64,000 bases of DNA from Streptomyces brasiliensis (GTDB lineage Bacteria; Actinomycetota; Actinomycetes; Streptomycetales; Streptomycetaceae), in contig NZ_BMQA01000015.1 of the NCBI RefSeq assembly GCF_014647875.1, positions 112,794 to 176,793 on the forward strand, in the 5' to 3' direction. Below the pieces are notes generated by a model. That model ran no database searches and was not told the DNA's origin. It was given only the letters and a program-made list of their open reading frames with translations. Positions within the stretch are counted from its first letter, which is position 1. The number at the start of each line of letters is the position of its first letter. The translations under genes and the position numbers were made by a program. This document shows, in pieces, positions 27,926 to 36,703 of this stretch.

Positions 27926-28525
27926 TCAAGCTGCCCTGCGGTGCCGTTCGTGATGGCGCGCGACGCGGGCCCGGTTGCCGCAGGACGGCTTGCACCACTC
28001 CTGCCGTGGGTGCTCCCTGAGGAAGTACCGTACGCAGCGCGGCGCGTGACAGGCCCGCAGCCGCTGCCGGTCGGGGCCGGCGAGGAACGCGATGGCGGCG
28101 CGCGCGAGGGCGGCCGTGAGGTCGGCCTCCCCGTCCACCGGCCTTTGCTGTACGGCGGGTTCGACGCCGTCGGCCCAGTGCAGGACGGGCACGGTGGCCG
28201 TGCGGGCAGCCGCGGCGTTGAGTCGTTCGACGGCCTCGCGCGCGGGCGGCAGCCGTGCGGCGTCGGCCGAGCTGGGCGCGCCGGGTCGTACGCTGCGGGC
28301 GAACAGGGCACGGACGGCGGCGCGCAGCTCCCGTACGGCGGCCAGGTCCGCGCCGTCGGCGACGTAGTGCGCGGCGTACGGCACGGTGTCGGGGTGCGCG
28401 TGCACCCAGGCGGTGAGTCCGGCCGGGTCGGCGAGATCGTCGGCGACGCCCCCGTTGCCGTCGTGGCGGATCGTCAGGGCGAGGTCGAGGGCGAGCCGGG
28501 CGTCCCTGCTGAGCGTGTCCTGCAT
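27926..28525 (-). CDS. ABATE/CGNR zinc-finger family protein
   Basis: About 199 aa. The N-terminal two-thirds has the helical ABATE-type arrangement (RLALDLALTIRHDG, GLTAWVHAH, VRELRAAVRALFARSV) and the C-terminus has the CGNR zinc motif: C-HAPRC-VRYFLR...EWCKPSCGNRARVARHHERH with four cysteines. These proteins are presumed stress-linked transcription factors. The chosen ATG (28525) lacks a Shine-Dalgarno sequence, but TATCAT lies 7 nt upstream, suggesting a leaderless transcript; an in-frame ATG at 28555 would add 10 residues. Confidence 0.82.
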   Translation of the reverse strand: MQDTLSRDARLALDLALTIRHDGNGGVADDLADPAGLTAWVHAHPDTVPYAAHYVADGADLAAVRELRAAVRALFARSVRPGAPSSADAARLPPAREAVERLNAAAARTATVPVLHWADGVEPAVQQRPVDGEADLTAALARAAIAFLAGPDRQRLRACHAPRCVRYFLREHPRQEWCKPSCGNRARVARHHERHRRAA

Positions 28526-28538
28526 ACAGCTAATGATA
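28526..28538 (-). promoter_or_regulatory. Possible leaderless promoter of the CGNR gene
   Basis: A minus-strand TATCAT (28538-28533) lies exactly 7 nt before the ATG at 28525, the geometry expected if transcription begins at the start codon. No clear -35 element. Confidence 0.3.
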
Positions 28539-28654
28539 GGCACGCACCCCTCCATTAGCCGCTGCTCGGCCCACCCGCGCCACCACCACGAGCCGCCGCT
28601 CGGCCCGTCCGCGTCATTTCGGCGGCACCGCCCCCAGCCGCCGCTCCGTCCGCC

Positions 28655-29563
28655 TCACTCCTCCTCCGGCGCCGGCGGCACCACCGCGATCGGGCTTGCC
28701 GCGTGCAGCAGGACCGCGTGGGTGACGGAGCCCAGCATGCGGGCCGGCGCGAGCAGGCGGCGCCGGTGGCGGCCGACCACGACGAGGTCCGCGTCCTTCG
28801 AGGCACCGACGAGCAGTCCGGCCGCGTCGCCCGGCAGCGCGTAGGTGTCGCAGCGGACGCCCGGGTGCTCGGCACGGTGCGGGGCCAGGGCTTCGTCGGC
28901 GAGGGTCCTGGTCTCGTTCTCGATGGCGTCCTGGTCGATGACGGACGGCACCAGGGTGCCGGCGGCCGCCCAGTTCTGCACGGGCCACGGGTAGCCGGCG
29001 ATCACCTGGAGGCGGGCGCCGCGCAGGGCCGCCTCGGTGAAGGCGAACGCGAGCGTGACCTCGTCGGGGTGGTCCACCTGGACACCGACGACCACCCGGG
29101 GCCCGGTCCCGGACTCGACCAGCGGCTCCTCGTCCACCTTGCGGCCTGGCCGGGGCACCACGACGACCGGGCACGGGGCGTCGCGGGCGGCGGCGAGGCT
29201 GCTGGAGCCGAGCAGCAGGCTGGCGAAGCCGCCGCGGCCCCGGGAGCCGAGCACCAACAGCTGGGCGGCGGAGGCCACTTCCGGCAGCAGCACAGGCGGT
29301 GCGCCCACCGGCGCCGTGTACTGGACGGACAGTCCCTCCGCCCGCTCCCGCACGAACGCCCTCATCCGGTCGAGCACCGGGTCGTCGTCCGGGACGGGCG
29401 GCCCGGCGACCAGGACCTCGGGCTGCGCCCAGGGGGCGTACTGCCGTACGTGCACGACGCGCAGCGGCGCCGCCCTCCTGCGGGCGTCGTCGAGCGCCCA
29501 CTCCAGGGCGCGCAGGCTGTCGTCCGACCCGTCGACCGCGGCGATGACCGGCGGAGTGCTCAT
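28655..29563 (-). CDS. Universal stress protein with two UspA domains
   Basis: A 302-aa tandem UspA protein. Domain 1 (about 1-140) begins VIAAVDGSDDSLRALEWALD and ends with GSRGRGGFASLLLGSSS; domain 2 (about 155-295) contains VVVGVQVDHPDEVTLAFAF and VVVGRHRRRLLAPARMLGSV. The G-2x-G-9x-G(S/T) ATP-binding pattern is clear in domain 1 and weaker in domain 2, where RHRRRLLAP replaces the usual Gly-rich loop, so domain 2 may not bind ATP. It is cytoplasmic and appears monocistronic. Such proteins help survival under hypoxia or stationary-phase stress. Confidence 0.9.
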   Translation of the reverse strand: MSTPPVIAAVDGSDDSLRALEWALDDARRRAAPLRVVHVRQYAPWAQPEVLVAGPPVPDDDPVLDRMRAFVRERAEGLSVQYTAPVGAPPVLLPEVASAAQLLVLGSRGRGGFASLLLGSSSLAAARDAPCPVVVVPRPGRKVDEEPLVESGTGPRVVVGVQVDHPDEVTLAFAFTEAALRGARLQVIAGYPWPVQNWAAAGTLVPSVIDQDAIENETRTLADEALAPHRAEHPGVRCDTYALPGDAAGLLVGASKDADLVVVGRHRRRLLAPARMLGSVTHAVLLHAASPIAVVPPAPEEE

Positions 29564-29742
29564 GGTTCCTCGTCTCCGGAATACGACCTTCCCTGTCTCC
29601 GGGGCCAGCCTCGCTCAGGCATCGGTCCCGGCAGGGCGCTGCCGTTCGCGTGTCCGGAAATCGGGGCGGAACACCCCCGGTTCGGCTCCTGAGTGCGGGT
29701 GGCTCCGGGCCGGTGTCGCCGCGGCCGTGCGGGCGCCGGGCC

Positions 29743-29985
29743 TCAGGTCAGGTCGAACTCGCCTTCCCGCGCCCCGGAGACGAACGCGCCCCATTCAGCG
29801 GGTGTGAAAATCAGAGACGGGCCCTCCGGGCGGCCGCTGTTGCGCATCGCGATGAATCCCTCGACAAAGGCGATCTGGACATCCCCAAGGCCTCGGCTGC
29901 TGGACTGCCAATCGGCCCTGCTCAGGTCCAGTTCCGGCTTGTCCCAGCCCATGAGCGGCTGCTGCTGGGTGGTGCTCTCGGCCAC
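29743..29985 (-). CDS. DUF397 protein
   Basis: An 80-aa DUF397 protein with the family pattern LSRADWQSSSRG, VQIAFVEGFIAMRNS and the C-terminal LIFTPAEWGAFVSGAREGEF. The GTG start (29985) has GGAGGA 8 nt upstream. In Streptomyces these small proteins normally sit beside an XRE-type helix-turn-helix regulator (BldB/WhiJ-like pairs) and modulate it. Here no XRE gene is adjacent: a universal stress gene is on one side and a broken thiolase on the other, so it is an orphan or acts on a distant partner. Confidence 0.88.
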   Translation of the reverse strand: MAESTTQQQPLMGWDKPELDLSRADWQSSSRGLGDVQIAFVEGFIAMRNSGRPEGPSLIFTPAEWGAFVSGAREGEFDLT

Positions 29986-30068
29986 GTCCGTGCTCCTCCC
30001 GATTCGTCGTCCGCGGGCCAGCCTAGCGATCGGTCCCGACGGCCAACAGGCCACGTGAGGCGTACCTT

Positions 30069-30670
30069 TCAGGAGTCCGGGGGTTCGGACCCCACGAGCC
30101 ACATGGAGAAGAACTGCGAGCCGCCGCCGTAGGCATGTCCGAGGACCTTCCGGGCCCGTTCCGCCTGGTGTTCTCCGGCCTGTCCGCGCACCTGCAGCGC
30201 CGCCTCCGCGAACCGGATCATGCCGGATGCGCCGATCGGGTTGGTCGACAGGACACCGCCCGACATGTTGACGGGGAGGTCCCCGTCGAGTTCGGTGACC
30301 CCGGACTCGGTGAGCTTCCAGCCCCCTCCCTCCGCCGCGAAGCCCAGGTTCTCCAGCCACATGGGCTCGTACCACGAGAACGGCACATACATCTCGACGG
30401 CGTCGATGTCGCGGCGCGGGTCGGTGACGCCGGCCTGCCGGTAGACGTCGGCGGCGCAGTCCTTCCCGGCCCGCGGGGAGACGAAGTCCTTCCCGGCGAA
30501 CAGTGTGGGCTCGCTGCGCATGGCCCCGCCGAGCATCCAGTCGGGCGGACCGGGCGCGCGGGTGGCTCCGGCCCGGTCGGTGAGGACCATGGCGCAGGCG
30601 CCGTCGGAGGACGGGCAGGTCTCCGAGTAGCGGATGGGGTCCCACAACATGGGGGACGACTGGACACGGC
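30069..30670 (-). pseudogene. Thiolase-like (SCP2 thiolase / lipid-transfer) protein, C-terminal half
   Basis: The preserved part corresponds to the C-terminal half of an acetyl-CoA acetyltransferase-like protein acting in sterol or fatty acid beta-oxidation: SSPMLWDPIRYSETCPSSDG, then the conserved NMSGGVLSTNPIGASGMIRF and GHAYGGGSQFFSMWL. The N-terminal half, with the nucleophilic Cys region, is absent. Homology begins exactly where the homology of the upstream hydrolase fragment ends (about 30670), so the two are joined by a deletion. An ATG at 30650 gives 193 aa, but no ribosome site is present. Confidence 0.8.
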
Positions 30671-30961
30671 CGCGGAGTGCGCGACCAGATCCATGTGGTG
30701 GAGCCCCATGTGAGCCCGCAACGCCTCCACGTCGTCGACCAGCCGATCGCAGCGGTACGTCCCCGGATCCGCCGGCACCGCGGAGTCGCCGGTGCCGCGC
30801 AGGTCGAGCAGAACCAGCCGCCGGTGCGCGCTCAGCCCGCCCAGGTCACCGAGGTAGGCGGAAGCCCGCATGGGCCCGCCGGGCAGCACGACGAGGGGCT
30901 CACCCTCGCCACGGACATGAAACGCGAGCCGGGTCCCGTCGGGCGCGGTGAACGTCGGCAT
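30670..30961 (-). pseudogene. Alpha/beta hydrolase, N-terminal fragment
   Basis: From ATG 30961 the frame reads FTAPDGTRLAFHVRGEGEPL, then the oxyanion region VVLPGGPMRASAYLG, VLLDLRGTGDSAVP and up to MDLVAHSA, where the nucleophile elbow (normally GHSxGG) is cut. After AHSA the sequence switches to thiolase homology in another frame. The catalytic Ser is just retained, while the Asp and His are lost. This is the 5' side of a deletion fusing two unrelated genes. Confidence 0.78.
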
Positions 30962-31257
30962 GCCGCCGATCATCGGGGGCGCGGCGGGGTATCGCAACGC
31001 AGTTCCGCGGCGGCGCCGGGGTCCGACAGGACACGGGCTGCGCCGCGGGGGCAACGACGCGGCCCCGGTACGACCACTTACGTCACACAGCCACACGGAC
31101 CACACCGACGACACGCACCGTACGGCGCCGATGATCCGCCCGTCAGGGACGCCCCTGGCCCGGGCGGCTCGTGGCATCGCCGAGTAGGCCACCCAGCTCG
31201 CCGGCCGCGCCCTCGCCCCCTCCCGGCCTGCTGCCGACCGGCCGCCATCAGCCCCCC

Positions 31258-31288
31258 GCAGCCCGCAGCCCGCAGCCCGCAGCCCGCA
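31258..31288. repeat. Short tandem repeat, GCAGCCC x 4.4
   Basis: Four perfect copies of GCAGCCC plus GCA in noncoding DNA. Copy number is likely to vary between strains. Confidence 0.85.
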
Positions 31289-31397
31289 AAGCCTCCCCCG
31301 CCCAGTCCAACTCCTCACCTGCGCTCCGGTCCCGAAGAGAAATGCGTCCCCCCTCTTGCCTCCACCGCGATCCCCTGGATTACTGATCCCCGCAGAG

Positions 31398-31415
31398 CGA
31401 CCGAATGATCGGTCG
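31398..31415. promoter_or_regulatory. TetR-type operator upstream of paaK (PaaR-like)
   Basis: The perfect palindrome CGACCGA-ATGA-TCGGTCG lies 37 bp before the paaK start. Its ACCGA-n4-TCGGT core resembles sites of TetR-family regulators of phenylacetate catabolism (PaaR). No TetR gene is in the window. The palindrome is seen directly; the regulator identity is inferred. Confidence 0.6.
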
Positions 31416-31452
31416 TCCGAATTGACGCGATCGGCTAGGGAGAGGTGCCCCT

Positions 31453-32754
31453 ATGGCGGACGAGGCCACGAAGCTTCTCGACTCCGGGGAACGGCTCGAC
31501 GCGGCGGCGCTGCGGGCCCTGCAGCTGGAGCGACTGCGGACCTCACTCAAGCACGCCTACGACGACGTGCCCTTCTACCGCGAGTCCTTCGACAAGGCCG
31601 GCGTCCGTCCGGAGGACTGCCGTTCCCTGGCCGATCTGTCCCGGTTCCCCTTCACCACCAAGGCCGACCTGCGGGAGAACTACCCGTACGGGATGTTCGC
31701 CGTGCCGCGCGAGCGCATCCGCCGTATCCACGCGTCGAGCGGCACCACCGGACGCCCCACGGTGGTCGGCTACACCCAGAACGACCTTTCCATGTGGGCC
31801 GACATGGTGGCCCGTTCGATCCGCGCGGCGGGCGGCCGACCCGGCGACCGGATCCATGTGGCGTACGGCTATGGGCTGTTCACCGGTGGCCTGGGCGCCC
31901 ACTACGGTGCCGAACGACTCGGCTGTACGGTCATCCCCGCGTCCGGCGGCATGACGGCCCGCCAGGTCCAGCTCATCCAGGACCTCGAGCCCGGGATCAT
32001 CATGGTCACCCCGTCGTACATGCTCACGCTGCTCGACGAGTTCGAGCGCCAGGGCGTGGACCCGCGTGGGACCTCCCTGCGGGTCGGCATCTTCGGTGCC
32101 GAGCCGTGGACCCAGGAGATGCGACGCGAGATCGAGGAGCGCTTCGGGATCGACGCCGTCGACATCTACGGGCTGTCCGAGGTGATCGGTCCGGGTGTCG
32201 CCCAGGAGTGCGTGGAGACCAAGGACGGCCTGCACATCTGGGAGGACCACTTCTTCCCGGAGGTGGTCGATCCGAGTACCGGCGAGGTGCTTCCGGAGGG
32301 CGCGGAGGGTGAGCTGGTGTTCACCTCGCTCACCAAGGAGGCCATGCCGGTGATCCGTTACCGCACCCGCGATCTGACGCGGCTGCTGCCGGGCACGGCC
32401 CGGGTGTTCCGGCGGATGGAGAAGATCACCGGCCGCAGCGACGACATGGTGATCCTGCGCGGGGTCAATCTGTTCCCGACGCAGATCGAGGAGATCGTGC
32501 TGCGCACCCCCGGGGTCGCCCCGCACTTCCAGCTGCGTCTGACCCGCGAGGGCCGCCTCGACGCCCTGACCGTACGGGCCGAGGCACGTCCCGGCGCCGC
32601 ACCCGAGGCGCGGGAGGCGGCGGCCCGGGCCATCGCCGCCGGCGTGAAGGACGGCGTCGGTGTGTCCGTCGCCGTCGAGATCGTCGAGCCGGAGTCCCTG
32701 GAGCGCTCGGTGGGCAAGATCCGGCGGATCGTGGACCTGCGACCGCGTCGGTGA
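31453..32754 (+). CDS. paaK: Phenylacetate-CoA ligase
   Basis: A 433-aa cytoplasmic enzyme of the PaaK family that activates phenylacetate to phenylacetyl-CoA, the entry step of the PAA pathway. Features: YDDVPFYRESFDKAGV at the N-terminus, the adenylation P-loop HASSGTTGRPTVVGYT near residue 95, YGLSEVIGPG, then MPVIRYRTRDLT and the C-terminal KITGRSDDMVILRGVNLFP and VGKIRRI. ATG 31453 is preceded by GGGAGAGG. No other paa genes are in the window, so it is a stand-alone copy, probably controlled through the palindrome just upstream. Confidence 0.93.
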   Translation: MADEATKLLDSGERLDAAALRALQLERLRTSLKHAYDDVPFYRESFDKAGVRPEDCRSLADLSRFPFTTKADLRENYPYGMFAVPRERIRRIHASSGTTGRPTVVGYTQNDLSMWADMVARSIRAAGGRPGDRIHVAYGYGLFTGGLGAHYGAERLGCTVIPASGGMTARQVQLIQDLEPGIIMVTPSYMLTLLDEFERQGVDPRGTSLRVGIFGAEPWTQEMRREIEERFGIDAVDIYGLSEVIGPGVAQECVETKDGLHIWEDHFFPEVVDPSTGEVLPEGAEGELVFTSLTKEAMPVIRYRTRDLTRLLPGTARVFRRMEKITGRSDDMVILRGVNLFPTQIEEIVLRTPGVAPHFQLRLTREGRLDALTVRAEARPGAAPEAREAAARAIAAGVKDGVGVSVAVEIVEPESLERSVGKIRRIVDLRPRR

Positions 32755-32770
32755 CCGTGCGCCTCGGCCG

Positions 32771-33465
32771 TCAGGCGCGGGTGGCCGGTTCGGTCACCCG
32801 GAATGCGAACTGGCCGCAGAAGGTCAGCTTGCGCAGGTTCACCAGAGCCGTGCGGCGGCGCCTCTTGCGCGCCCACGCGTCGATCCCCGTGTTGAGCGGG
32901 GACTCCTCGTTCCAGTAGCGGCCGCATTCCTTCCGCTTGTCGTGGTAGGCGCGCATCATCAGCGTCACTCCGTCGAGCGAGGGCCGGATCTCCTCCAGGG
33001 CGAGCCCGGCCTCCTCGACCAGGACCCGGAATCCGTACGGCGTGTGGTTCCACAGACTGAAGGAGTGGTAGGGCTCGAACCGGGACGTGCTGCCGATGAA
33101 CAGCCCGCCCGGGCGCAGCACCCGCCCGACCTCCGCCAGCAGTTCCCTGGGCGTGCGACGTGCTCGAAGACCTGGTGCGAGTAGATCAGCGGCAGCGCGT
33201 CGGAGCGGAACGGCAGGCGGACGCCGTCGAAGTACACCACCGAGTCGCCTCCGGCCAGACGCTGTGCGGCCTCCGGAGACTCGCGGATGTCGACGCCCAG
33301 CCACTGTACGTTCGGATCGTGCCGGCGGAAGAGCCCCGCCGACGTGCCCCGCCCGCATCCGAGGTCGACGACGCGGTCGGGTGCCCCGGGCAGCCGCATG
33401 GCCTGGTCCAGGTAATAGCGCGACGTGACCTGGCGGGCGTGGTCGTCGGGGATGCAGTCGTGCAT
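32771..33465 (-). pseudogene. SAM-dependent class I methyltransferase, frameshifted
   Basis: The first half (from ATG 33465: HARQVTSRYYLDQAMRLPGA, SAM loop VVDLGCGRGTSAG, then VDIRESPE and YSHQVFEHVA) and the second half (PRELLAEVGRVLRPGGLFIG and FEPYHSFSLWNHTPYGFRVL to the stop at 32771) are in different frames, meeting near 33155. One base appears to be missing after FEHV. Otherwise the protein is complete (about 230 aa) and well conserved, so this could be a recent mutation or a sequencing error. It is convergent with paaK, 16 bp from its stop. Substrate unknown. Confidence 0.75.
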
Positions 33466-33528
33466 GAGGTCCCACAGGGTCGCCCTACCCCGAGGCTACG
33501 GACGTGCCCGCCGGTGGGCCAGGGCCGG

Positions 33529-35076
33529 TCAGTGGTTCGCGGCAGGCGTCATCCCCTGGGAGGAGTCACCCGGTGAGGATGTGCTCGTCGGCGGGGTGAT
33601 TCCGGACAGGTCATGGGCGGCCACACTGTTCCGGTCGGCGACCGAGCGGCCGAACGCGTGGTGCGGCCACAGTCCCCCGGCCAGCCGACGTGTGCGTTCG
33701 CTCCACTCCAGGGCCTCGGCGCCGCGCGCCCGGTAGAAGTTGAGGGCGTAGCCGCCGGTGTGGATCCGCAGCAGACAGAAACCGCCGGGATACTCCTTGG
33801 CGGCGCCGACCTCCTGCAGGGTGACGTGCGGGGCGAGCGGCAGCACGGTGCGTTTGTTGCGGTGGGTGTGGCCCGCGTGGTGGAGGAAGACGCCCGGGGC
33901 GGCGGCGTAGGCCTCGAGGACCGCGCGGGCGTGGCGGCGGCCGAGGCGCTGGCCTGGGCTCACGGGGAAGACGGAGTCTCTTACGGTCAGCGGATGGTGG
34001 CCGAAGACGACGGTGGGTTGTTCCGCGTTCTCGCGCAACCGATGCCGGAGCCAGGACAGTTGCTCGGCGCCGAGCCCGCCCGCGCCGGCGCCGTTGTCCT
34101 GCCTCCGGTACGTGTCGAGCCCGATGATCCGCAGCCCGCCCATGTCGCGGGCGAAGTATCCGCGCCCGTGCTCCCCGTCGAACGCCCGGCGGAACGCGTC
34201 GCCGCCGTTGCCACGGCCGTCGGCGTGCCCGGATCCGGGCCGGGGCCGGTCGTGGTTGCCGCGTACGACGAAGTAGTCCCGTCCGTGGGTTCCGAAGCCG
34301 TCCAGGATGCTTCTGGCCTGCGCCAGGTCGCGCGGTGAGCCGCCGGCCGAGATGTCGCCCGCGGCCAGCAGCAGGTCCGCCCCGCGTCGCTGGGCCTCCT
34401 CGACCAGAGCCCGGGACAGGATCTCCGGGTACGGTGCGAGTCCCGGCCGCTGCGACACCCCGCGCGCGAGCGGGAGGCCGGCCACCAGACCGGCGGTGGT
34501 CTCGCCGAGGTGCAGGTCGTTGCAGAGCGCGAGCGACATGAGGAGACGGCCCGGCGGGGGCTTGGGCGTGGTGAAGGAGTACGGGCCGCCGTGCGAGCCG
34601 ATGCCGTGCCGGGAGGTACCCGCCGCGTGGCCGCGCACCAGGTCCAGCGGTGTGGGTGTGGCGGCCACGCCCTGCGACCGGGCTTGGTAGTAGTAGGTCT
34701 GGCCCGGCTCCAGGCCGGTGAGTTCGACATGATGGTGTGCTGTGGGCCAGTCCTCGCCCGTGGTGCGGTTGAGGCGGGCCGGGTGAGTGCCGTAGACGAC
34801 CTCGCCCTCCGTGACGGCGGGCACCAGCCGGGGCAGACCGTCGTCGGCGCCGGGGACGGCCGTGTACCAGGTGATGACGGCGCTGTCCTCGGTCAGGGTG
34901 ACCAGTTCGAGGTGCAGGGCGGCTATGGCGTGGGGGTGACGGGGACGTGTCCGGAGCGAGGGCGCGGAGGGGGACCGCAGGAGCGCGGGGGCGAGGAGCA
35001 CAGCGGAGCGGAGCACCTCGCAGGGGCCGGGCAGGGCCGCGAGGGCTGTGAAGGGAGCGGGGAAGCGGCTGGCCAT
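33529..35076 (-). CDS. Purple-acid-phosphatase-like metallophosphoesterase
   Basis: A 515-aa calcineurin-like phosphoesterase. The N-terminal part contains a fibronectin-like domain typical of purple acid phosphatases (AVITWYTAVPG, VELTGLEPGQTYYYQARSQG). The catalytic domain has the five metal blocks in order: NDLHLGE (DxH), AAGDIS (GD), VRGNHDRP (GNHD), VFGHHP (GHxP) and HAGHTHR (GHTH). There is no clear signal peptide; the N-terminus (FTALAALPGPCEVLRSAVLL) is only mildly hydrophobic. ATG 35076 was chosen because further upstream the frame has no homology. The tail after about 480 is Ser/Thr/Pro-rich. Substrate unknown. Confidence 0.87.
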   Translation of the reverse strand: MASRFPAPFTALAALPGPCEVLRSAVLLAPALLRSPSAPSLRTRPRHPHAIAALHLELVTLTEDSAVITWYTAVPGADDGLPRLVPAVTEGEVVYGTHPARLNRTTGEDWPTAHHHVELTGLEPGQTYYYQARSQGVAATPTPLDLVRGHAAGTSRHGIGSHGGPYSFTTPKPPPGRLLMSLALCNDLHLGETTAGLVAGLPLARGVSQRPGLAPYPEILSRALVEEAQRRGADLLLAAGDISAGGSPRDLAQARSILDGFGTHGRDYFVVRGNHDRPRPGSGHADGRGNGGDAFRRAFDGEHGRGYFARDMGGLRIIGLDTYRRQDNGAGAGGLGAEQLSWLRHRLRENAEQPTVVFGHHPLTVRDSVFPVSPGQRLGRRHARAVLEAYAAAPGVFLHHAGHTHRNKRTVLPLAPHVTLQEVGAAKEYPGGFCLLRIHTGGYALNFYRARGAEALEWSERTRRLAGGLWPHHAFGRSVADRNSVAAHDLSGITPPTSTSSPGDSSQGMTPAANH

Positions 35077-35200
35077 GCCTCGTGTGTGCCCGCCCGGTGT
35101 GAACGGCGGTCGTGGTACCGGCGGCCGTGCCAGGTATGGGGCGAGACCATTCGTCGCGAGACCCTTTGTCGCGTCACCCGGCGGGCCACCATGTGAGGCG

Positions 35201-36703
35201 TCAGGTCGCGGCGCCGAACCGGTCCCGCAGCTCGCGCTTGAGGATCTTGCCGCTGGCGTTGCGCGGCAGCTCGGCCACGAACACCACCCGCTTCGGCGCC
35301 TTGAAGGGTGTGAGCCTCTCCCGTGCGTGGGCGATGAGTTCGGCCTCCGTGACCTCGCCGCGCGGCACGACGACGGCCGTGACGGCCTCGATCCACCGCT
35401 CGTCGGGGAGACCGACGACCGCGGCCTCGGCAACGCCCTCGTGCGTGTACAGCGCGTCCTCGACCTGCCGCGAAGCGATCACCACGCCACCGGAGTTGAT
35501 GACGTCCTTCACCCGGTCGACGATGGTGAAGTAGCCGTCGGCGTCCCGGACGGCGAGGTCGCCCGAGTGGAACCAGCCGTCGCGGAAGGACTCGGCGGTC
35601 TCCTCGGGCTTGTCCCAGTAGCCCTCGCACAACTGCGGTGAGCGGTAGACGACCTCACCGGGTGTGTCGGCGGGCACCTCCTCGCCCTTCTCGTCCACCA
35701 CGCGCGCGTCCACGAACAACACGGTCCGGCCGCAGGAGTCGAGCCTGCCCTCGTGCTCGTCGGGGCCGAGCACCGTGGCGAGGGGCCCGATCTCGCTCTG
35801 CCCGAAGCAGTTGTAGAAGGCCAGCTCGGGCAGCCGTGCGCGCAGCCGCTCCAGGACGGGCACCGGCATGATCGACGCGCCGTAGTACGCCTTGCGCAGG
35901 CCGTCCAGGTCCCGGGTGTCGAAGTCGGGCCGGTTCGACAGGGCGATCCACACGGTGGGCGGCGCGAACAGGCTGTCGGCGCGCCCGGTCTCGATCAGGT
36001 CGAACAGCCGGTCCCCGTCGGGCGCGTCGAGGAGGATGTTCGTCGCGCCGACCGCGAGGTACGGCAGCAGGAACACATGCATCTGGGCCGAGTGGTACAG
36101 CGGGAGCGCGTGCACCGGCCGGTCGCCGGCGCTCAGGTCGAGGGCGGTGATGGCGCTCAAGTACTCGTGCACCAGGGCCCGGTGGGACATCATCGCGCCC
36201 TTGGGGAGCGCGGTGGTGCCCGAGGTGTACAGCAGTTGCACCAGGTCCTCGCCGCGGGGCTCGGGACCGTCGTACGGCGACGTCGTGCCGAGGCGCGCGA
36301 GGAGCGAGTCGTCGGCGTCGCGCAGCGGCAGCACCCTTGTGCCGTCGGGCAGTCGGCCGGCCAGGTCCGGGTCGGCGAGGACCAGGGAGCTGCCGGACTG
36401 GCCGACGATGTAGGCGAGGTCGTCGCCGGTGAGGTTCTGGTTGACCGGAACGTGGACCAGGCCCGCGCGGGCACAGGCCAGGAACGCGATCAGATAGGCG
36501 TCGGAGTTGTGGCCGTAGGCGCCCACACGGTCGCCGGGCGCGAGCCCCTGCGCGAGGAGCGCGCCCGCCGCCCGGGAGACGGCGTCGTCGAGTTCGTCGT
36601 ACGTCCACACGCGCTCGCCGTACTCAAGCGCGACCCGCGCCGGGGTGCGTCGGGCGCTGCGCCGCAGCACCCCGTCGACCGTGCTGCCGTTTCCCTGGGT
36701 CAT
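35201..36703 (-). CDS. Acyl-CoA synthetase (fatty acid-CoA ligase family)
   Basis: A 500-aa ANL-superfamily ligase. A3 P-loop LLYTSGTTALPKGAMMSH is near residue 165, then LPLYHSAQMHVF, YNCFGQSE, GWFHSGDLAVRDADGYF, DRVKDVINSGG and the terminal Lys in LPRNASGKILKREL. This pattern fits medium/long-chain fatty acyl-CoA synthetases. The start at 36703 (ATG) is preceded directly by a penicillin-acylase remnant on the other strand, so its promoter must lie inside that remnant. With the metallophosphoesterase downstream there is a 124-bp gap and no obvious pathway link. Exact substrate unknown. Confidence 0.88.
   Translation of the reverse strand: MTQGNGSTVDGVLRRSARRTPARVALEYGERVWTYDELDDAVSRAAGALLAQGLAPGDRVGAYGHNSDAYLIAFLACARAGLVHVPVNQNLTGDDLAYIVGQSGSSLVLADPDLAGRLPDGTRVLPLRDADDSLLARLGTTSPYDGPEPRGEDLVQLLYTSGTTALPKGAMMSHRALVHEYLSAITALDLSAGDRPVHALPLYHSAQMHVFLLPYLAVGATNILLDAPDGDRLFDLIETGRADSLFAPPTVWIALSNRPDFDTRDLDGLRKAYYGASIMPVPVLERLRARLPELAFYNCFGQSEIGPLATVLGPDEHEGRLDSCGRTVLFVDARVVDEKGEEVPADTPGEVVYRSPQLCEGYWDKPEETAESFRDGWFHSGDLAVRDADGYFTIVDRVKDVINSGGVVIASRQVEDALYTHEGVAEAAVVGLPDERWIEAVTAVVVPRGEVTEAELIAHARERLTPFKAPKRVVFVAELPRNASGKILKRELRDRFGAAT

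Larger units (their letters stand above)
30962..31452. other. Gene-free region before paaK
   Basis: A 491-bp stretch with skewed, Pro/Arg/Ala-type composition in every frame and no supported gene. It contains a 7-bp tandem repeat (31258-31288) and, near paaK, a TetR-type palindrome. Part of it is probably the original promoter of the hydrolase fragment. Confidence 0.5.

Noticed and set aside
33529..35433. Metallophosphoesterase start upstream of 35076
   Set aside because: The upstream part lacks homology and is Ser/Arg/Pro-rich.
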